The position numbers and the translations under genes were made by a program. Positions 8,861 through 17,455 of a stretch of DNA of 64,000 nt are shown piece after piece; positions within the stretch are counted from its first letter, which is position 1; every line of letters begins with the position of its first letter. This DNA is from Fusobacterium varium (lineage in GTDB: Bacteria > Fusobacteriota > Fusobacteriia > Fusobacteriales > Fusobacteriaceae): positions 62,001-126,000 of the forward strand of contig AP017968.1 in the NCBI GenBank assembly GCA_002356455.1, in the 5' to 3' direction. The notes under the pieces were generated by a model. That model saw only the letters and a list, made by a program, of their open reading frames with translations, had not been told where the DNA came from and made no database searches.

Positions 8861-9214
8861 TTAATTTTGGTTAGGAAGAGTTTTATTATATTCAAATCTG
8901 GCTTTCATTCCAGCAGTCCTCATTTTTCCTCTTTCGGTGCTTATTTCTGTGTTAAGTTTTTCAACTTTATTCCAGTCAGGGCTGTCTTTAAGCAGTTCTT
9001 TTTTTATTTCTAATCTTTTTTCTTCAATAAGAATACTGCTTTTTTCCATTTCAGGACTTCTCTTGAAATTCATATGATTTGAAGATGATTGACAGTAACC
9101 ATTTCCAGAGTGGTGCATTCCTCCATCAGTATCACTCCAGTTTCTATGTCCTCTTGCAAATGCAGTAGCTCCTAAAGCTAATAACATAACTCCAACAACA
9201 GCTAATTTTTTCAT
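8861..9214 (-). CDS. Small exported protein, Spy/CpxP-like in layout
   Basis: A 117-residue protein with a clear signal peptide (KKLAVVGVMLLALGATAFA, cleaved before RG). A short Gly/His/Ser-rich segment (HRNW, GGMHHSGNGY) is followed by a charged helical C-terminal half containing two blocks like those of periplasmic Spy/CpxP/ZraP chaperones (EEKRLEIKKELLKDSPDW, then RGKMRTAGMKARFEYNK). The His-rich part may bind metal. A GTG three codons upstream overlaps the SD (GGGAG), which is correctly spaced (8 nt) for the ATG at 9214. The LTxxQ motifs of the family are not obvious, so the assignment is tentative. Confidence 0.6.
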   Translation of the reverse strand: MKKLAVVGVMLLALGATAFARGHRNWSDTDGGMHHSGNGYCQSSSNHMNFKRSPEMEKSSILIEEKRLEIKKELLKDSPDWNKVEKLNTEISTERGKMRTAGMKARFEYNKTLPNQN

Positions 9215-9436
9215 ATTTATCACTCCCTTAAGTTTTTTCTTTATGTAATAATAATAACAGATAATTATGGCTTGAATATGTCAAAACCTATTTTAGAATT
9301 AAAGGATAAAAAAATTATATTCTCTCTTTATTGTTAGAAATAATTGAATAAGGTTTAAAATATAAAAAATTCATGTCCGAAAATAGCCAGATTTTTTTGG
9401 AAAAGAATGATATAATTATAAAAAAAGGAGGGTGGG

Positions 9437-10900
9437 ATGATGCTGAAAGATAAAAAATATGCATGGTATATGGCATTTAAAGCAAAAGATACAAGATTTG
9501 ATGGACGTTTTTTTGTAGGGGTATCTTCTACAAAAGTATATTGTCGTCCAGTATGTCGGGCAAAAATGCCGAAATTTGAAAATTGTACTTTTTTCTCTAC
9601 AGCAGCAGCGGCAGAACAGGCAGGATATCGCCCATGTCTGATATGCAGACCAGAACTTGCTCCAGGAACTTCTGTTACAGATGCTACAGCTTCTCTTGTC
9701 AGGCATGCAGCTAAAGTACTGGAAGAAGAATGTGGAAATGGTGATAGTATAGAGGAAACTGCCAGCCATCTTGGATGCACATCTCGCCATTTACGTAGGG
9801 TATTTGTATCAGAATATAATGTAACTTCAACACAGTATCTGCAAACCTGCAGGCTGCTTCTTGCTAAAAGTCTGCTCACTGATACAAATTTATCAGTTCT
9901 TGAAGTTGCAATGGCTGCTGGATTTGGAAGTTTACGACGTTTTAATGATGTCTTTAAAAAACAATATAAACTTGTACCTACTGCTTTGCGTAAGCAGGCT
10001 GGAAATGAAAAAAAGCAAACAGATGAAATAACCTTGGCATTAGGATATCGTCCTCCTTATCAATGGGAACATATGTTGACTTTTCTTGCTACACGTGCTA
10101 TTCCTGGGGTGGAAATAGTAAAGGATAATAAGTATTATCGTACTGTACATTTTATAAATGAAAAACAGCATATACATGGTTGTATACAGGTAGGGCATCA
10201 GCCTGTTGGAAACACTCTGAAAGTTACTATGTCAGCAGATCTTCTTCCTGTATTGTCACAGGTATTAGCTCGTGTAAGGCATCTGTTTGATTTGTCATGT
10301 GATCCATATGCAGTATACCAAGCTCTGGAATCAATGAATGAAATTAATCCTGAACTTTGTGTTTTAGGTATTCGTGTACCAGGGTGTTTCAATCCATTTG
10401 AGATGGCAGTAAGAGCAGTCTTAGGTCAGCAGATTACTATAAAAGCAGCAAGGACATTAGCAGCAAGACTTACAGAAAACTTTGGTACTCCAATTCAAAC
10501 TGGAACTGAAGGACTGACTCATATTTTTCCAGAACCAGAAGATATTTTGAATTTAAAGGATAAAATTAATGAACATCTTGGAAAAATAGGTATAATTCAA
10601 ACAAGATCAAAGACAATTTTAGAGCTTGCTCAAGTATTTCAAGAGAAAAGCATAGATTTTAATTCCTGCAATTCTCCAGAAAAAGAGATAAAAAAATTAA
10701 TGAATATTTCTGGAATAGGAAGCTGGACAGCTCAATATATTGCTATGCGTGCTATGGGGTGGACAGATGCTTTTCTGGAAACTGATTATGGAGTAAAAAA
10801 GGCATTGGCACCACGTACTTCAAAAGAAATACTGGCTTTAGCAGAAGCATGGCGCCCTTGGAGGAGCTATGCAACAGTTAACTTATGGAATCTGTTATAA
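9437..10900 (+). CDS. Ada-type methylphosphotriester sensor fused to AlkA-type DNA glycosylase
   Basis: The 487-residue protein joins three modules. Residues 10-75 form the Ada zinc domain, with ligands Cys36, Cys40, Cys67 and Cys70 (YCRPVC and RPCLIC); one Cys takes the methyl from phosphotriesters. Residues ~85-190 are an AraC-type helix-turn-helix pair. Residues ~195-487 are 3-methyladenine glycosylase, with a helix-hairpin-helix (ISGIGSWTAQYIAMRA) and catalytic Asp450 in LETDYG. It both activates the adaptive response and excises alkylated bases. A TATAAT at 9411-9416 is close to the start, and the SD is AAGGAGG. The Ogt gene follows 22 bp on, forming a two-gene repair operon. Confidence 0.92.
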   Translation: MMLKDKKYAWYMAFKAKDTRFDGRFFVGVSSTKVYCRPVCRAKMPKFENCTFFSTAAAAEQAGYRPCLICRPELAPGTSVTDATASLVRHAAKVLEEECGNGDSIEETASHLGCTSRHLRRVFVSEYNVTSTQYLQTCRLLLAKSLLTDTNLSVLEVAMAAGFGSLRRFNDVFKKQYKLVPTALRKQAGNEKKQTDEITLALGYRPPYQWEHMLTFLATRAIPGVEIVKDNKYYRTVHFINEKQHIHGCIQVGHQPVGNTLKVTMSADLLPVLSQVLARVRHLFDLSCDPYAVYQALESMNEINPELCVLGIRVPGCFNPFEMAVRAVLGQQITIKAARTLAARLTENFGTPIQTGTEGLTHIFPEPEDILNLKDKINEHLGKIGIIQTRSKTILELAQVFQEKSIDFNSCNSPEKEIKKLMNISGIGSWTAQYIAMRAMGWTDAFLETDYGVKKALAPRTSKEILALAEAWRPWRSYATVNLWNLL

Positions 10901-10922
10901 TAAGTGAATTAAGGAGGGGAAA

Positions 10923-11462
10923 ATGTATTATTCAACACACTACTCATCACCTTTAGGAGAAATATTACTGGCAAGTGATGGAGACAATCTCATTGGATTA
11001 TGGTATGAAGGACAAAAATATTATGCAGCTACTATTAAAGAGGAGATAGCTGATAAATCAGAACTTTCGGTATTTAAAATTACAAAAAAATGGCTGGATA
11101 GATATTTTAATGGAGAGAAGCCAGATATTTCAGAACTTCCTCTATCTCCAAATGGTGGAGAGTTTAGAAAAGCTGTATGGGATGTTTTATGTAAAATTCC
11201 TTATGGAAAAACTATTACTTATGGTGAAATTGCAGAAATTGTGGCTGGTAAAATGGGAAAAGAAAGAATGTCCAGTCAGGCAGTTGGGGGAGCAGTGGGG
11301 CATAATCCTATTGCTATCATCATTCCATGTCATCGTGTTGTAGGAAAAAATGGAAGTTTAACCGGATTTGCCAGCGGTATCAGTAAAAAGATTAAACTAT
11401 TGGAACTTGAAAAAGTTGATATGTCACATTTTTTTGTTCCTACTAAAGGTACAGCACTTTGA
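10923..11462 (+). CDS. ogt: Methylated-DNA--protein-cysteine methyltransferase (O6-alkylguanine repair)
   Basis: A 179-residue suicide methyltransferase. The active-site motif IPCHRVV places the acceptor Cys at residue 136, and the preceding helix-turn-helix contains YGEIAEIVAG and the arginine-finger region. It removes alkyl groups from O6-guanine irreversibly. SD AAGGAGG is 5 nt before the ATG. It follows the Ada-AlkA gene in one transcription unit, so its synthesis should rise on alkylation damage. The Ada fusion lacks its own MGMT domain, so this separate gene supplies that activity. Confidence 0.95.
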   Translation: MYYSTHYSSPLGEILLASDGDNLIGLWYEGQKYYAATIKEEIADKSELSVFKITKKWLDRYFNGEKPDISELPLSPNGGEFRKAVWDVLCKIPYGKTITYGEIAEIVAGKMGKERMSSQAVGGAVGHNPIAIIIPCHRVVGKNGSLTGFASGISKKIKLLELEKVDMSHFFVPTKGTAL

Positions 11463-11485
11463 AAATATCAGAGTATGGAGAAATT

Positions 11486-12277
11486 ATGAAAAGAATGAGA
11501 ATATTCCTTATTTTTAGTTTTCTGATTTTTTGCAGTTTTACTTTAAAAATTTATAGTAAAGATATAAATCAAGAAATCAAAACAATACATATCTTTGTAG
11601 CTCTTTGTGATAATAAGTATCAGGGAATAGTGAAGGTACCAGAAAAAATAGGAAATGGACAGGATCCAGAAAATAATCTTTACTGGGGCTGTGCTTATGG
11701 AATAAAAACATACTTTAAAAGAAGTAAAGAATGGAAACTTATAAAATCAGAAAAATTAAATTTCATAGTTCTTGAAAGAATTGTATTTAAACACATAACA
11801 GAGAAAGATACTTATATCATAGCAGATGCTTATGATGGAAGGTATATTAAAGAATGTACAAAGGATTTTTTAAGTGCCAGTTCTGGAATGGAAAAAGATA
11901 CAATAGAATTGAATGGAAAAACTATTGGAATAGGTGGAAATGCTGGTTTGATATCATATATTGGGCACAATGGACTTATGGACTTTAATATTAGAAACAA
12001 ATATGTAAATAAAGATAAGAAAAAAAGAGATATAATCATACTTGCCTGTTACAGCAAACTTTATTTTTCTAAACATTTAAACTCTGCAAATATCAATCCT
12101 TTGATATGGACAACAGGACGTATGGCACCAGAAAGCTATACTATTCATGAGGCAGTAAATGGTTATCTAAAAAAAGAGGATAATGAAAAAATTAGAGAAA
12201 GAGGAGTAGAAGCTTATTCAAAATATCAGAAATGCAGTAAAAAAGCGGCCAGAAATTTATTAGTTACAGGCTGGTAA
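11486..12277 (+). CDS. Exported protein of unknown function
   Basis: This 263-residue protein starts with a hydrophobic signal (MRIFLIFSFLIFCSFTL). It contains blocks that look conserved: HIFVALCDNKYQGIVKVP, IGNGQDPENNLYWGCAYG and GHNGLMDF, with Cys and His residues that could be catalytic. I do not recognise the family. A TTG at 11459 overlapping the ogt stop is a possible upstream start, but GGAG at 11477-11480 lies 5 nt before the ATG at 11486, which also gives a proper signal peptide. It closely follows ogt and ends at a strong terminator, so it probably belongs to the repair operon by transcription only. Confidence 0.65.
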   Translation: MKRMRIFLIFSFLIFCSFTLKIYSKDINQEIKTIHIFVALCDNKYQGIVKVPEKIGNGQDPENNLYWGCAYGIKTYFKRSKEWKLIKSEKLNFIVLERIVFKHITEKDTYIIADAYDGRYIKECTKDFLSASSGMEKDTIELNGKTIGIGGNAGLISYIGHNGLMDFNIRNKYVNKDKKKRDIIILACYSKLYFSKHLNSANINPLIWTTGRMAPESYTIHEAVNGYLKKEDNEKIRERGVEAYSKYQKCSKKAARNLLVTGW

Positions 12278-12301
12278 ATAAAAATAGTATAAAATTAATA
12301 T

Positions 12302-12335
12302 AAAAAGAGATTGATAAATATTTCAATCTCTTTTT
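12302..12335 (+). terminator. Rho-independent terminator
   Basis: AAAAAGAGATTGA pairs perfectly with TCAATCTCTTTTT around an 8-nt loop and ends in a T-run. It closes the ada-alkA/ogt unit. Confidence 0.85.
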
Positions 12336-12368
12336 ATATTTTGATTATTGATAAAATGTAAAATAACT

Positions 12369-12384
12369 GTAAAAAAGCTTTTAC
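12369..12384. promoter_or_regulatory. Possible operator upstream of the sugar ABC operon
   Basis: GTAAAA and TTTTAC are perfect 6-bp arms separated by AAGC, ~90 bp before the first gene of the importer. The spacing suits a dimeric LacI- or GntR-type repressor. No regulator gene is next to the operon. It is AT-rich, so chance occurrence is possible. Confidence 0.3.
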
Positions 12385-12471
12385 TTTTATTATACATTAA
12401 TTTTATATCCTATTTACATATGATTGCTAAAATTTCAATATAAAAATAATAAATATTGAGGAGAGATTTAG

Positions 12472-13353
12472 TTGAAAGTAAAAAAAGAAAACTACATGAT
12501 TGCACTTTTAATTCCAGCTATTGGTATTTTTACTACATTTGTTTTCTGGCCCATAGCAAGAACTGTTTATCTCAGTTTTTTTGACTGGAATATGATAAGT
12601 AAAAATAAAAAGTTTGTACTGCTGGATAATTATACAAGTATATTGAATGATTCAGTTATATATAAGTCACTGGGAAATACATTCTTATATATAATATTTT
12701 TGGGAATATTTAATTTTATACTTCCATATATATTTGCTTATGCATTGGCACTGCTTATCAGCAGATTAAAAAGCTTTTATAGGGCAATGATATTTTTTCC
12801 AAGTATAATTTCCCTTGTGGTAGCTTCTCTGGTATTTTTATGGCTTTTTAATCCCATGTCAGGTCCTATATCAAAAGTTTATGAATTATTTGGGATAGAA
12901 TCTCCATTTTGGCTGAAAACTAATGGGCTGGTAATTCTCTTGGTGAGTATTATAACAGCATGGAAAATATTTGGATATAATCTGATACTTCTTTTAGCAG
13001 GGGTGCTGGAAGTTCCATCAGAATTAATAGAAAGTGCAAAAATAGATAAACTTTCCAATCTTCAAATATTTATATATATAGTACTTCCTATGACATCTTC
13101 AACAGCTTTGTATGTATTGATAATGACAGTAGTATATGGGCTGCAGCAAGTATTTGTTCCTATAAATGTTCTTACCCAAGGAGGACCAAACAATGGAAGT
13201 ACAAACCTTGTATATAGTATATATCAGTATGCTTTCACATTTTTTCAGACAGGAAGAGCTTCAGCATTGGCTATAATCACTACTCTGTTTTTCTTTGTAT
13301 TGATAAGCTTGAAGATAAAAATACTGGAAAAAGGAGTTTATTATGAAAACTAG
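12472..13353 (+). CDS. Carbohydrate ABC transporter permease, UgpA/MalF-like
   Basis: A 293-residue protein with six predicted membrane helices. The EAA-type loop before helix 5 reads like family members: ELIESAKIDKLSNLQIFIYIVLPM. It forms the membrane channel with the next gene's product. It starts with TTG, with GAGGAG as SD 10 nt upstream; no better ATG exists. The stop overlaps the next start by 11 bp, indicating translational coupling. The order permease-permease-ATPase-binding protein recalls ugp-type operons, but the sugar cannot be read from sequence. Confidence 0.9.
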   Translation: MKVKKENYMIALLIPAIGIFTTFVFWPIARTVYLSFFDWNMISKNKKFVLLDNYTSILNDSVIYKSLGNTFLYIIFLGIFNFILPYIFAYALALLISRLKSFYRAMIFFPSIISLVVASLVFLWLFNPMSGPISKVYELFGIESPFWLKTNGLVILLVSIITAWKIFGYNLILLLAGVLEVPSELIESAKIDKLSNLQIFIYIVLPMTSSTALYVLIMTVVYGLQQVFVPINVLTQGGPNNGSTNLVYSIYQYAFTFFQTGRASALAIITTLFFFVLISLKIKILEKGVYYEN

Positions 13354-14161
13354 AGAAAGAAAATGGCATATATTATTTTTTATAATTATTTTATTGCAGA
13401 TATTTCCTTTGATATACATGCTTTCGATATCACTGAAAAGTATGGATCAGATATTTTCTGAACCTTTGAAGCTGATTCCATCAGTAATTACATTTGAAAA
13501 TTATAAGCATATATGGAATAATGTGCCGATAATCAGATATATATGGAATACTTTCTTTATTTCGGCAATGGTTACTTTGGGAAAAATAATTACAAGTATT
13601 ATGGCAGCTTATGTAATGACATATAAGGAATTTAAAGGGAAAAAAATAGTTTATTCAATGATATTAATTACCTTATTTGTCCCTTTTACAGTAACAATGA
13701 TACCAAACTATTTAACTACATCAAAGCTGGGAATACTGGATACAAGTTTTGGAGTCATTCTTCCGCAATTAGCAGATGCTTTAGGAATACTTTTAATGAT
13801 GCAGAATATGAGAGGAATACCAAAGTCTCTTTTAGAGGTAGCTAAAATAGATAACATATCTGAAACAAGAACATTGATACACCTTATAATACCTATGATA
13901 AAAAATTCTATAATAGCAATGGGAATATTGTTTTTTATTAATTCATGGAACGAATATTTCTGGCCGTTGATAATATTGAGCAGTAAGGAAAATTATACAT
14001 TATCTCTTGCACTTCAGATGTTCATAAGCTCAGAAGGGGGAAATAACTGGGGAATAACTATGGCAATAGCTGGAATGACTATAATATTTCCAATAATTCT
14101 ATACATATTTTGCCAGAGAATGATAATGACCAGTTTTGTTAAGTCAGGGATAAAAGGATAA
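13343..14161 (+). CDS. Carbohydrate ABC transporter permease, UgpE/MalG-like
   Basis: A 272-residue, six-helix permease. It shows the typical N-terminal FPLIYMLSISLKSMDQIF segment, the conserved Pro-rich FVPFTVTMIPNYL and an EAA loop (LLEVAKIDNISETRTLIHLIIPM). It pairs with the preceding permease as the second channel half. Translation probably couples through the 11-bp overlap. It follows the gene order of CUT1 importers and ends 16 bp before the ATPase gene. Confidence 0.9.
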   Translation: MKTRERKWHILFFIIILLQIFPLIYMLSISLKSMDQIFSEPLKLIPSVITFENYKHIWNNVPIIRYIWNTFFISAMVTLGKIITSIMAAYVMTYKEFKGKKIVYSMILITLFVPFTVTMIPNYLTTSKLGILDTSFGVILPQLADALGILLMMQNMRGIPKSLLEVAKIDNISETRTLIHLIIPMIKNSIIAMGILFFINSWNEYFWPLIILSSKENYTLSLALQMFISSEGGNNWGITMAIAGMTIIFPIILYIFCQRMIMTSFVKSGIKG

Positions 14162-14177
14162 TTTAAAAGGAGACGAA

Positions 14178-15257
14178 ATGAGCAGTATAATATTTAAAAA
14201 TGTGTGTAAAGACTATGGAAATACCCAAGTAGTAAAGAATCTTAATTTGGAAATTAATCCAGGAGAAAGACTTGTTCTCTTAGGTCCATCTGGATGTGGA
14301 AAAAGTACAACATTAAGAATGATAGCAGGGCTTGAAAAAATAACATCAGGGGAATTGTATTTTGGAGATAAATTAATGAATGATATAGAGGCTGGAGAAA
14401 GAAATGTAGCAATGGTATTTCAAAACTATGCTCTTTATCCTCATATGACTGTTTGGGATAATATAACATTTGGGCTCAGAATGAATAAGCTGGAAAGGGA
14501 AGAGATAGAGAAAAGAGCTAAAGAAGCATTGAAAATATTAAATCTTGAAGGATTGGAAAAAAGATACTCTAAAGAACTTTCAGGAGGGCAGAGACAGAGG
14601 GTTGCTCTATGCAGAGCTGTGGTAAAACAGTCACCTTTTTTTCTTCTAGATGAACCTTTATCAAATCTTGATGTACAGTTGAGGAATAGTTCAAGAGAGG
14701 AACTTGTGAAACTTCATAATTTGTATAGACCTACATTTGTATATGTAACTCATGATCAGATAGAGGCTATGACAATAGGACATAGAATAGCAGTATTAAA
14801 TAAAGGATATCTCCAGCAGATAGATACTCCAGAAAAAATATATAATAATCCTGTAAATATATTTGTAGCAAAATTTATAGGAATACCCCAAATAAATATA
14901 CTAAGAGTAAATATAAATGAAGGGGATATTCTGTTTAAAAATAATAGAATAAAACTATCTGATGAAAAAAGGAAACTTATTGAGAAAAGAAGTGAAGTAT
15001 ATCTGGGTATCAGACCTGAATATGTAAAGGTAAGCAGAGATGAAACAGAAAACAGTATGAAAGGAAACATAGCTAAAATAGAAAATTATGGAAGCCAGAA
15101 ATGCTTACTGATAACAGTAAATGGAGGAGAAAAAGTTATGGCTTCTGTACCAAATGACAGTGATTTTAAAAGATATGAAGATGTATATATAAAATTTTCA
15201 AAGAAAAATATGCTTTTCTTTGATATAGCTACTGAAAATAATATAGAAATGGAATAA
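14178..15257 (+). CDS. Sugar ABC importer ATPase, UgpC/MalK/MsmK-like
   Basis: A 359-residue ATPase. Walker A GPSGCGKST spans residues 36-44, the signature LSGGQ residues 134-138 and Walker B FFLLDE residues 154-159, with the D-loop and the switch His in VTHDQ. The C-terminal ~120 residues form an OB-fold regulatory domain (YLGIRPEYVKVS), typical of CUT1-class ATPases. It powers the permease pair encoded upstream. SD AAAGGAG lies just before the ATG. The operon has its own ATPase, so it need not share an MsmK-type subunit. Confidence 0.93.
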   Translation: MSSIIFKNVCKDYGNTQVVKNLNLEINPGERLVLLGPSGCGKSTTLRMIAGLEKITSGELYFGDKLMNDIEAGERNVAMVFQNYALYPHMTVWDNITFGLRMNKLEREEIEKRAKEALKILNLEGLEKRYSKELSGGQRQRVALCRAVVKQSPFFLLDEPLSNLDVQLRNSSREELVKLHNLYRPTFVYVTHDQIEAMTIGHRIAVLNKGYLQQIDTPEKIYNNPVNIFVAKFIGIPQINILRVNINEGDILFKNNRIKLSDEKRKLIEKRSEVYLGIRPEYVKVSRDETENSMKGNIAKIENYGSQKCLLITVNGGEKVMASVPNDSDFKRYEDVYIKFSKKNMLFFDIATENNIEME

Positions 15258-15294
15258 TAAAAATTTAAATAAATATTTAATAGGAGGAAAGAAA

Positions 15295-16599
15295 TTGAAA
15301 GTAAATTTGAAAAATGGAATGATATTAGGAACGATGATGTTTATGGCTGCATGTTCACAGGGAGAAAAAACATCAACTGAAAACACAGTGCAAGAGAAAA
15401 AACCAGTTCAAATAGAATACTGGCATGTAGCATCAGAAACATTTGGTGGAGGAGCTATAAAGGAGTTAATAAAGGAATTTAATGAACAAAATAAAGATAT
15501 TCAGGTAATTGAGAAATTCAATCCTGATATGTACAAAGGTCTTACTCAAAATCTTCAAGTATCAATAGCTTCTAAAAAATATCCTGCAATAGTTCAAATG
15601 GGATATTCATACCTAAACTATGCAAAGGATAATTTTGAATATACAGCAGCTCAGGATGTTATAAATAAATATTTTCCAGAGGATAAAGATTTCCTTGATA
15701 AAAATTTCCTTCCTAATATTCTTGAACTTGGGCAGGTAAATGGAGAACAGGTAGGAATACCATATTCTATAAGTAATCCTATTATGTATATCAATGCAGA
15801 TTTATTTAAAGAAGCAGGTCTTAATCCAGATACTCCACCAAAAACTTGGAAAGAAGTAGCGGAGGCAGCTATGACAATAAAAATGAAAACTGGAAATCCA
15901 GGGTTCTTCATGCAGGAATATGCTGATAACTGGGCTCAACAGGCTTTGTTAGAAGGAAATGGAGGACAGATGCTGAAAGTGGAAAATGGAGTTACAATAC
16001 CTACATTTTCATCAAAAGAGTCAGCAGAAGCATATCAGCTGACAGCAGATATGGTAAATAATAAATCAGCAATACATGCAAGCAATGATGAAGGATTCCA
16101 AACTTTTCTTAATGGAAAATTGGGAATGGTAGTGACAACAATTGGTAAAAGAGAAAATTTTGAATCAAGTGCCAAATTTGATTTGAGAGGAGCGAAATTT
16201 CCATTATTTGATGGAAAAGAAAGAAAACTTCCAGCTGGAGGGAATATGCTTATGATAATGGCAAAATCACCAGAGGAACAACAGGCAGCATGGAAATTTA
16301 TGAAATTCCTTTTAAGTGCTGATTCTACTGAGAAATGGACTAAAGGCACAGGATATCTTCCACCTACAATTGTGGAAAAAGGAACAGGAATAGATAAATT
16401 TCTTACTGAAAATAAATTAATGAGTGTAGCAGCAAGTCAAATGCCAGATATGGGGCAATGGGCAAGTTTTTCAGGAAGCAATGGATTAAAGGCAGAACAG
16501 ATACTTATAGATGCCAGAGATATTATATTGAGTGGAGAAAAACCAGCAGATGAAGCTCTTGAAGATGCACAAAATGAAATTATAAAACTTATGAAGTAA
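15295..16599 (+). CDS. Sugar-binding lipoprotein of the ABC importer (UgpB-like)
   Basis: A 434-residue binding protein. It has a lipobox FMAAC at about residues 16-20, then a Ser/Glu linker and the family-1 binding-protein fold with VQIEYWHVASETFGGGAI and IPYSISNPIMYINADLF. It captures the sugar outside the inner membrane and delivers it to the permeases. It starts with TTG 7 nt after a strong SD (AGGAGGAA); the frame has no earlier ATG. The layout and the WHVASE block resemble glycerol-3-phosphate/sugar-binding proteins, but the ligand is uncertain. Confidence 0.9.
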   Translation: MKVNLKNGMILGTMMFMAACSQGEKTSTENTVQEKKPVQIEYWHVASETFGGGAIKELIKEFNEQNKDIQVIEKFNPDMYKGLTQNLQVSIASKKYPAIVQMGYSYLNYAKDNFEYTAAQDVINKYFPEDKDFLDKNFLPNILELGQVNGEQVGIPYSISNPIMYINADLFKEAGLNPDTPPKTWKEVAEAAMTIKMKTGNPGFFMQEYADNWAQQALLEGNGGQMLKVENGVTIPTFSSKESAEAYQLTADMVNNKSAIHASNDEGFQTFLNGKLGMVVTTIGKRENFESSAKFDLRGAKFPLFDGKERKLPAGGNMLMIMAKSPEEQQAAWKFMKFLLSADSTEKWTKGTGYLPPTIVEKGTGIDKFLTENKLMSVAASQMPDMGQWASFSGSNGLKAEQILIDARDIILSGEKPADEALEDAQNEIIKLMK

Positions 16600-16619
16600 A
16601 TGAGATGAATGGAGATAAT

Positions 16620-17390
16620 ATGAATAAAGTATATGTGAGCGACCTTATATGTGCAGGTGACAGTTATGAAGATACAATAAATTTTTTTGAGAAAAACAGA
16701 ATAAAGAATATAGAATTTTTTATAGAATTTTCTGATAAGAAACATACTGAAAAGCTGAATAAAATTCTTGAAAACTATTCAGTGGCAAATATTTCATTTC
16801 ATGGACCATATAGATATTTTGAACTTACAATATCAGAAAATAAGTGGAAAGAAATGCTTGAAGATTTAAAAAAGGCTGTAGATATAACTAAAAAATATAA
16901 AGGGGAATTTCTGGTACTTCATACTAATGAAGTTTTAGAAAGTACAATTGATAAAAATATAGTTGAGAAAAGAATAAAAGAAATAGTAAAAATAGCTGAA
17001 GAAAAATCTATAAAGATAGCAGTGGAGAATGTAGGAATTGGAAAAAATATGCTGTATAACCAAGAAGAATATATTGAACTTATAAAAAAATATGGATTTT
17101 ATTCTCTTATAGATATAGGACATGCTCTGCTAAATAATTGGAATATAAAAATTTTAATAGAAATGCTGAAAGATTATATTATAGGATATCATCTGCATAA
17201 TAATAACGGAGAAAAGGATACACATCAGTCAATTTTTAATGGAAAATTTGATTTTAAAGAGATAATGAAAAATATTTATGAGAAAACACCAGACGCAAAT
17301 TTAGTATTAGAATACTCTGCTGTTACACCTAAAAGTGAACTCTTAGAAGATTTAAAAATATTAAGCAGTTTCAATAGAAATATAATATAA
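16620..17390 (+). CDS. Sugar-phosphate isomerase/epimerase-like TIM-barrel protein
   Basis: A 256-residue protein of the AP-endonuclease-2/xylose-isomerase-like barrel family. Metal-site segments are visible: ISFHGPY, LVLHTNE, IAVENVG, SLIDIGHALL, YHLHNNNG with the following D-T-H-Q, and LVLEYS. Such enzymes isomerise sugars or sugar phosphates or act on inositol. An ATG at 16605 is 5 codons upstream, but GGAG at 16611-16614 is well placed for 16620. It is the last gene of the importer operon, so it probably processes the imported compound. Confidence 0.85.
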   Translation: MNKVYVSDLICAGDSYEDTINFFEKNRIKNIEFFIEFSDKKHTEKLNKILENYSVANISFHGPYRYFELTISENKWKEMLEDLKKAVDITKKYKGEFLVLHTNEVLESTIDKNIVEKRIKEIVKIAEEKSIKIAVENVGIGKNMLYNQEEYIELIKKYGFYSLIDIGHALLNNWNIKILIEMLKDYIIGYHLHNNNGEKDTHQSIFNGKFDFKEIMKNIYEKTPDANLVLEYSAVTPKSELLEDLKILSSFNRNII

Positions 17391-17392
17391 TA

Positions 17393-17446
17393 AAAAAGAA
17401 CTAGTTGAAAGTGATATGAAAATTCATTTAAAACTAGTTCTTTTTA
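17393..17446. terminator. Bidirectional terminator between convergent genes
   Basis: AAAAAAGAACTAGTT pairs with AACTAGTTCTTTTT across a ~25-nt loop. The A- and T-tracts on both sides serve the sugar operon (plus) and the metallo-hydrolase gene (minus). Confidence 0.78.
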
Positions 17447-17455
17447 TAATTTTTT

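Noticed and set aside
9355-9879. Minus-strand frames of 124 and 174 codons across the start of the Ada-AlkA gene
   Set aside because: The plus-strand protein has all four zinc Cys and intact domains; the antisense frames show none.
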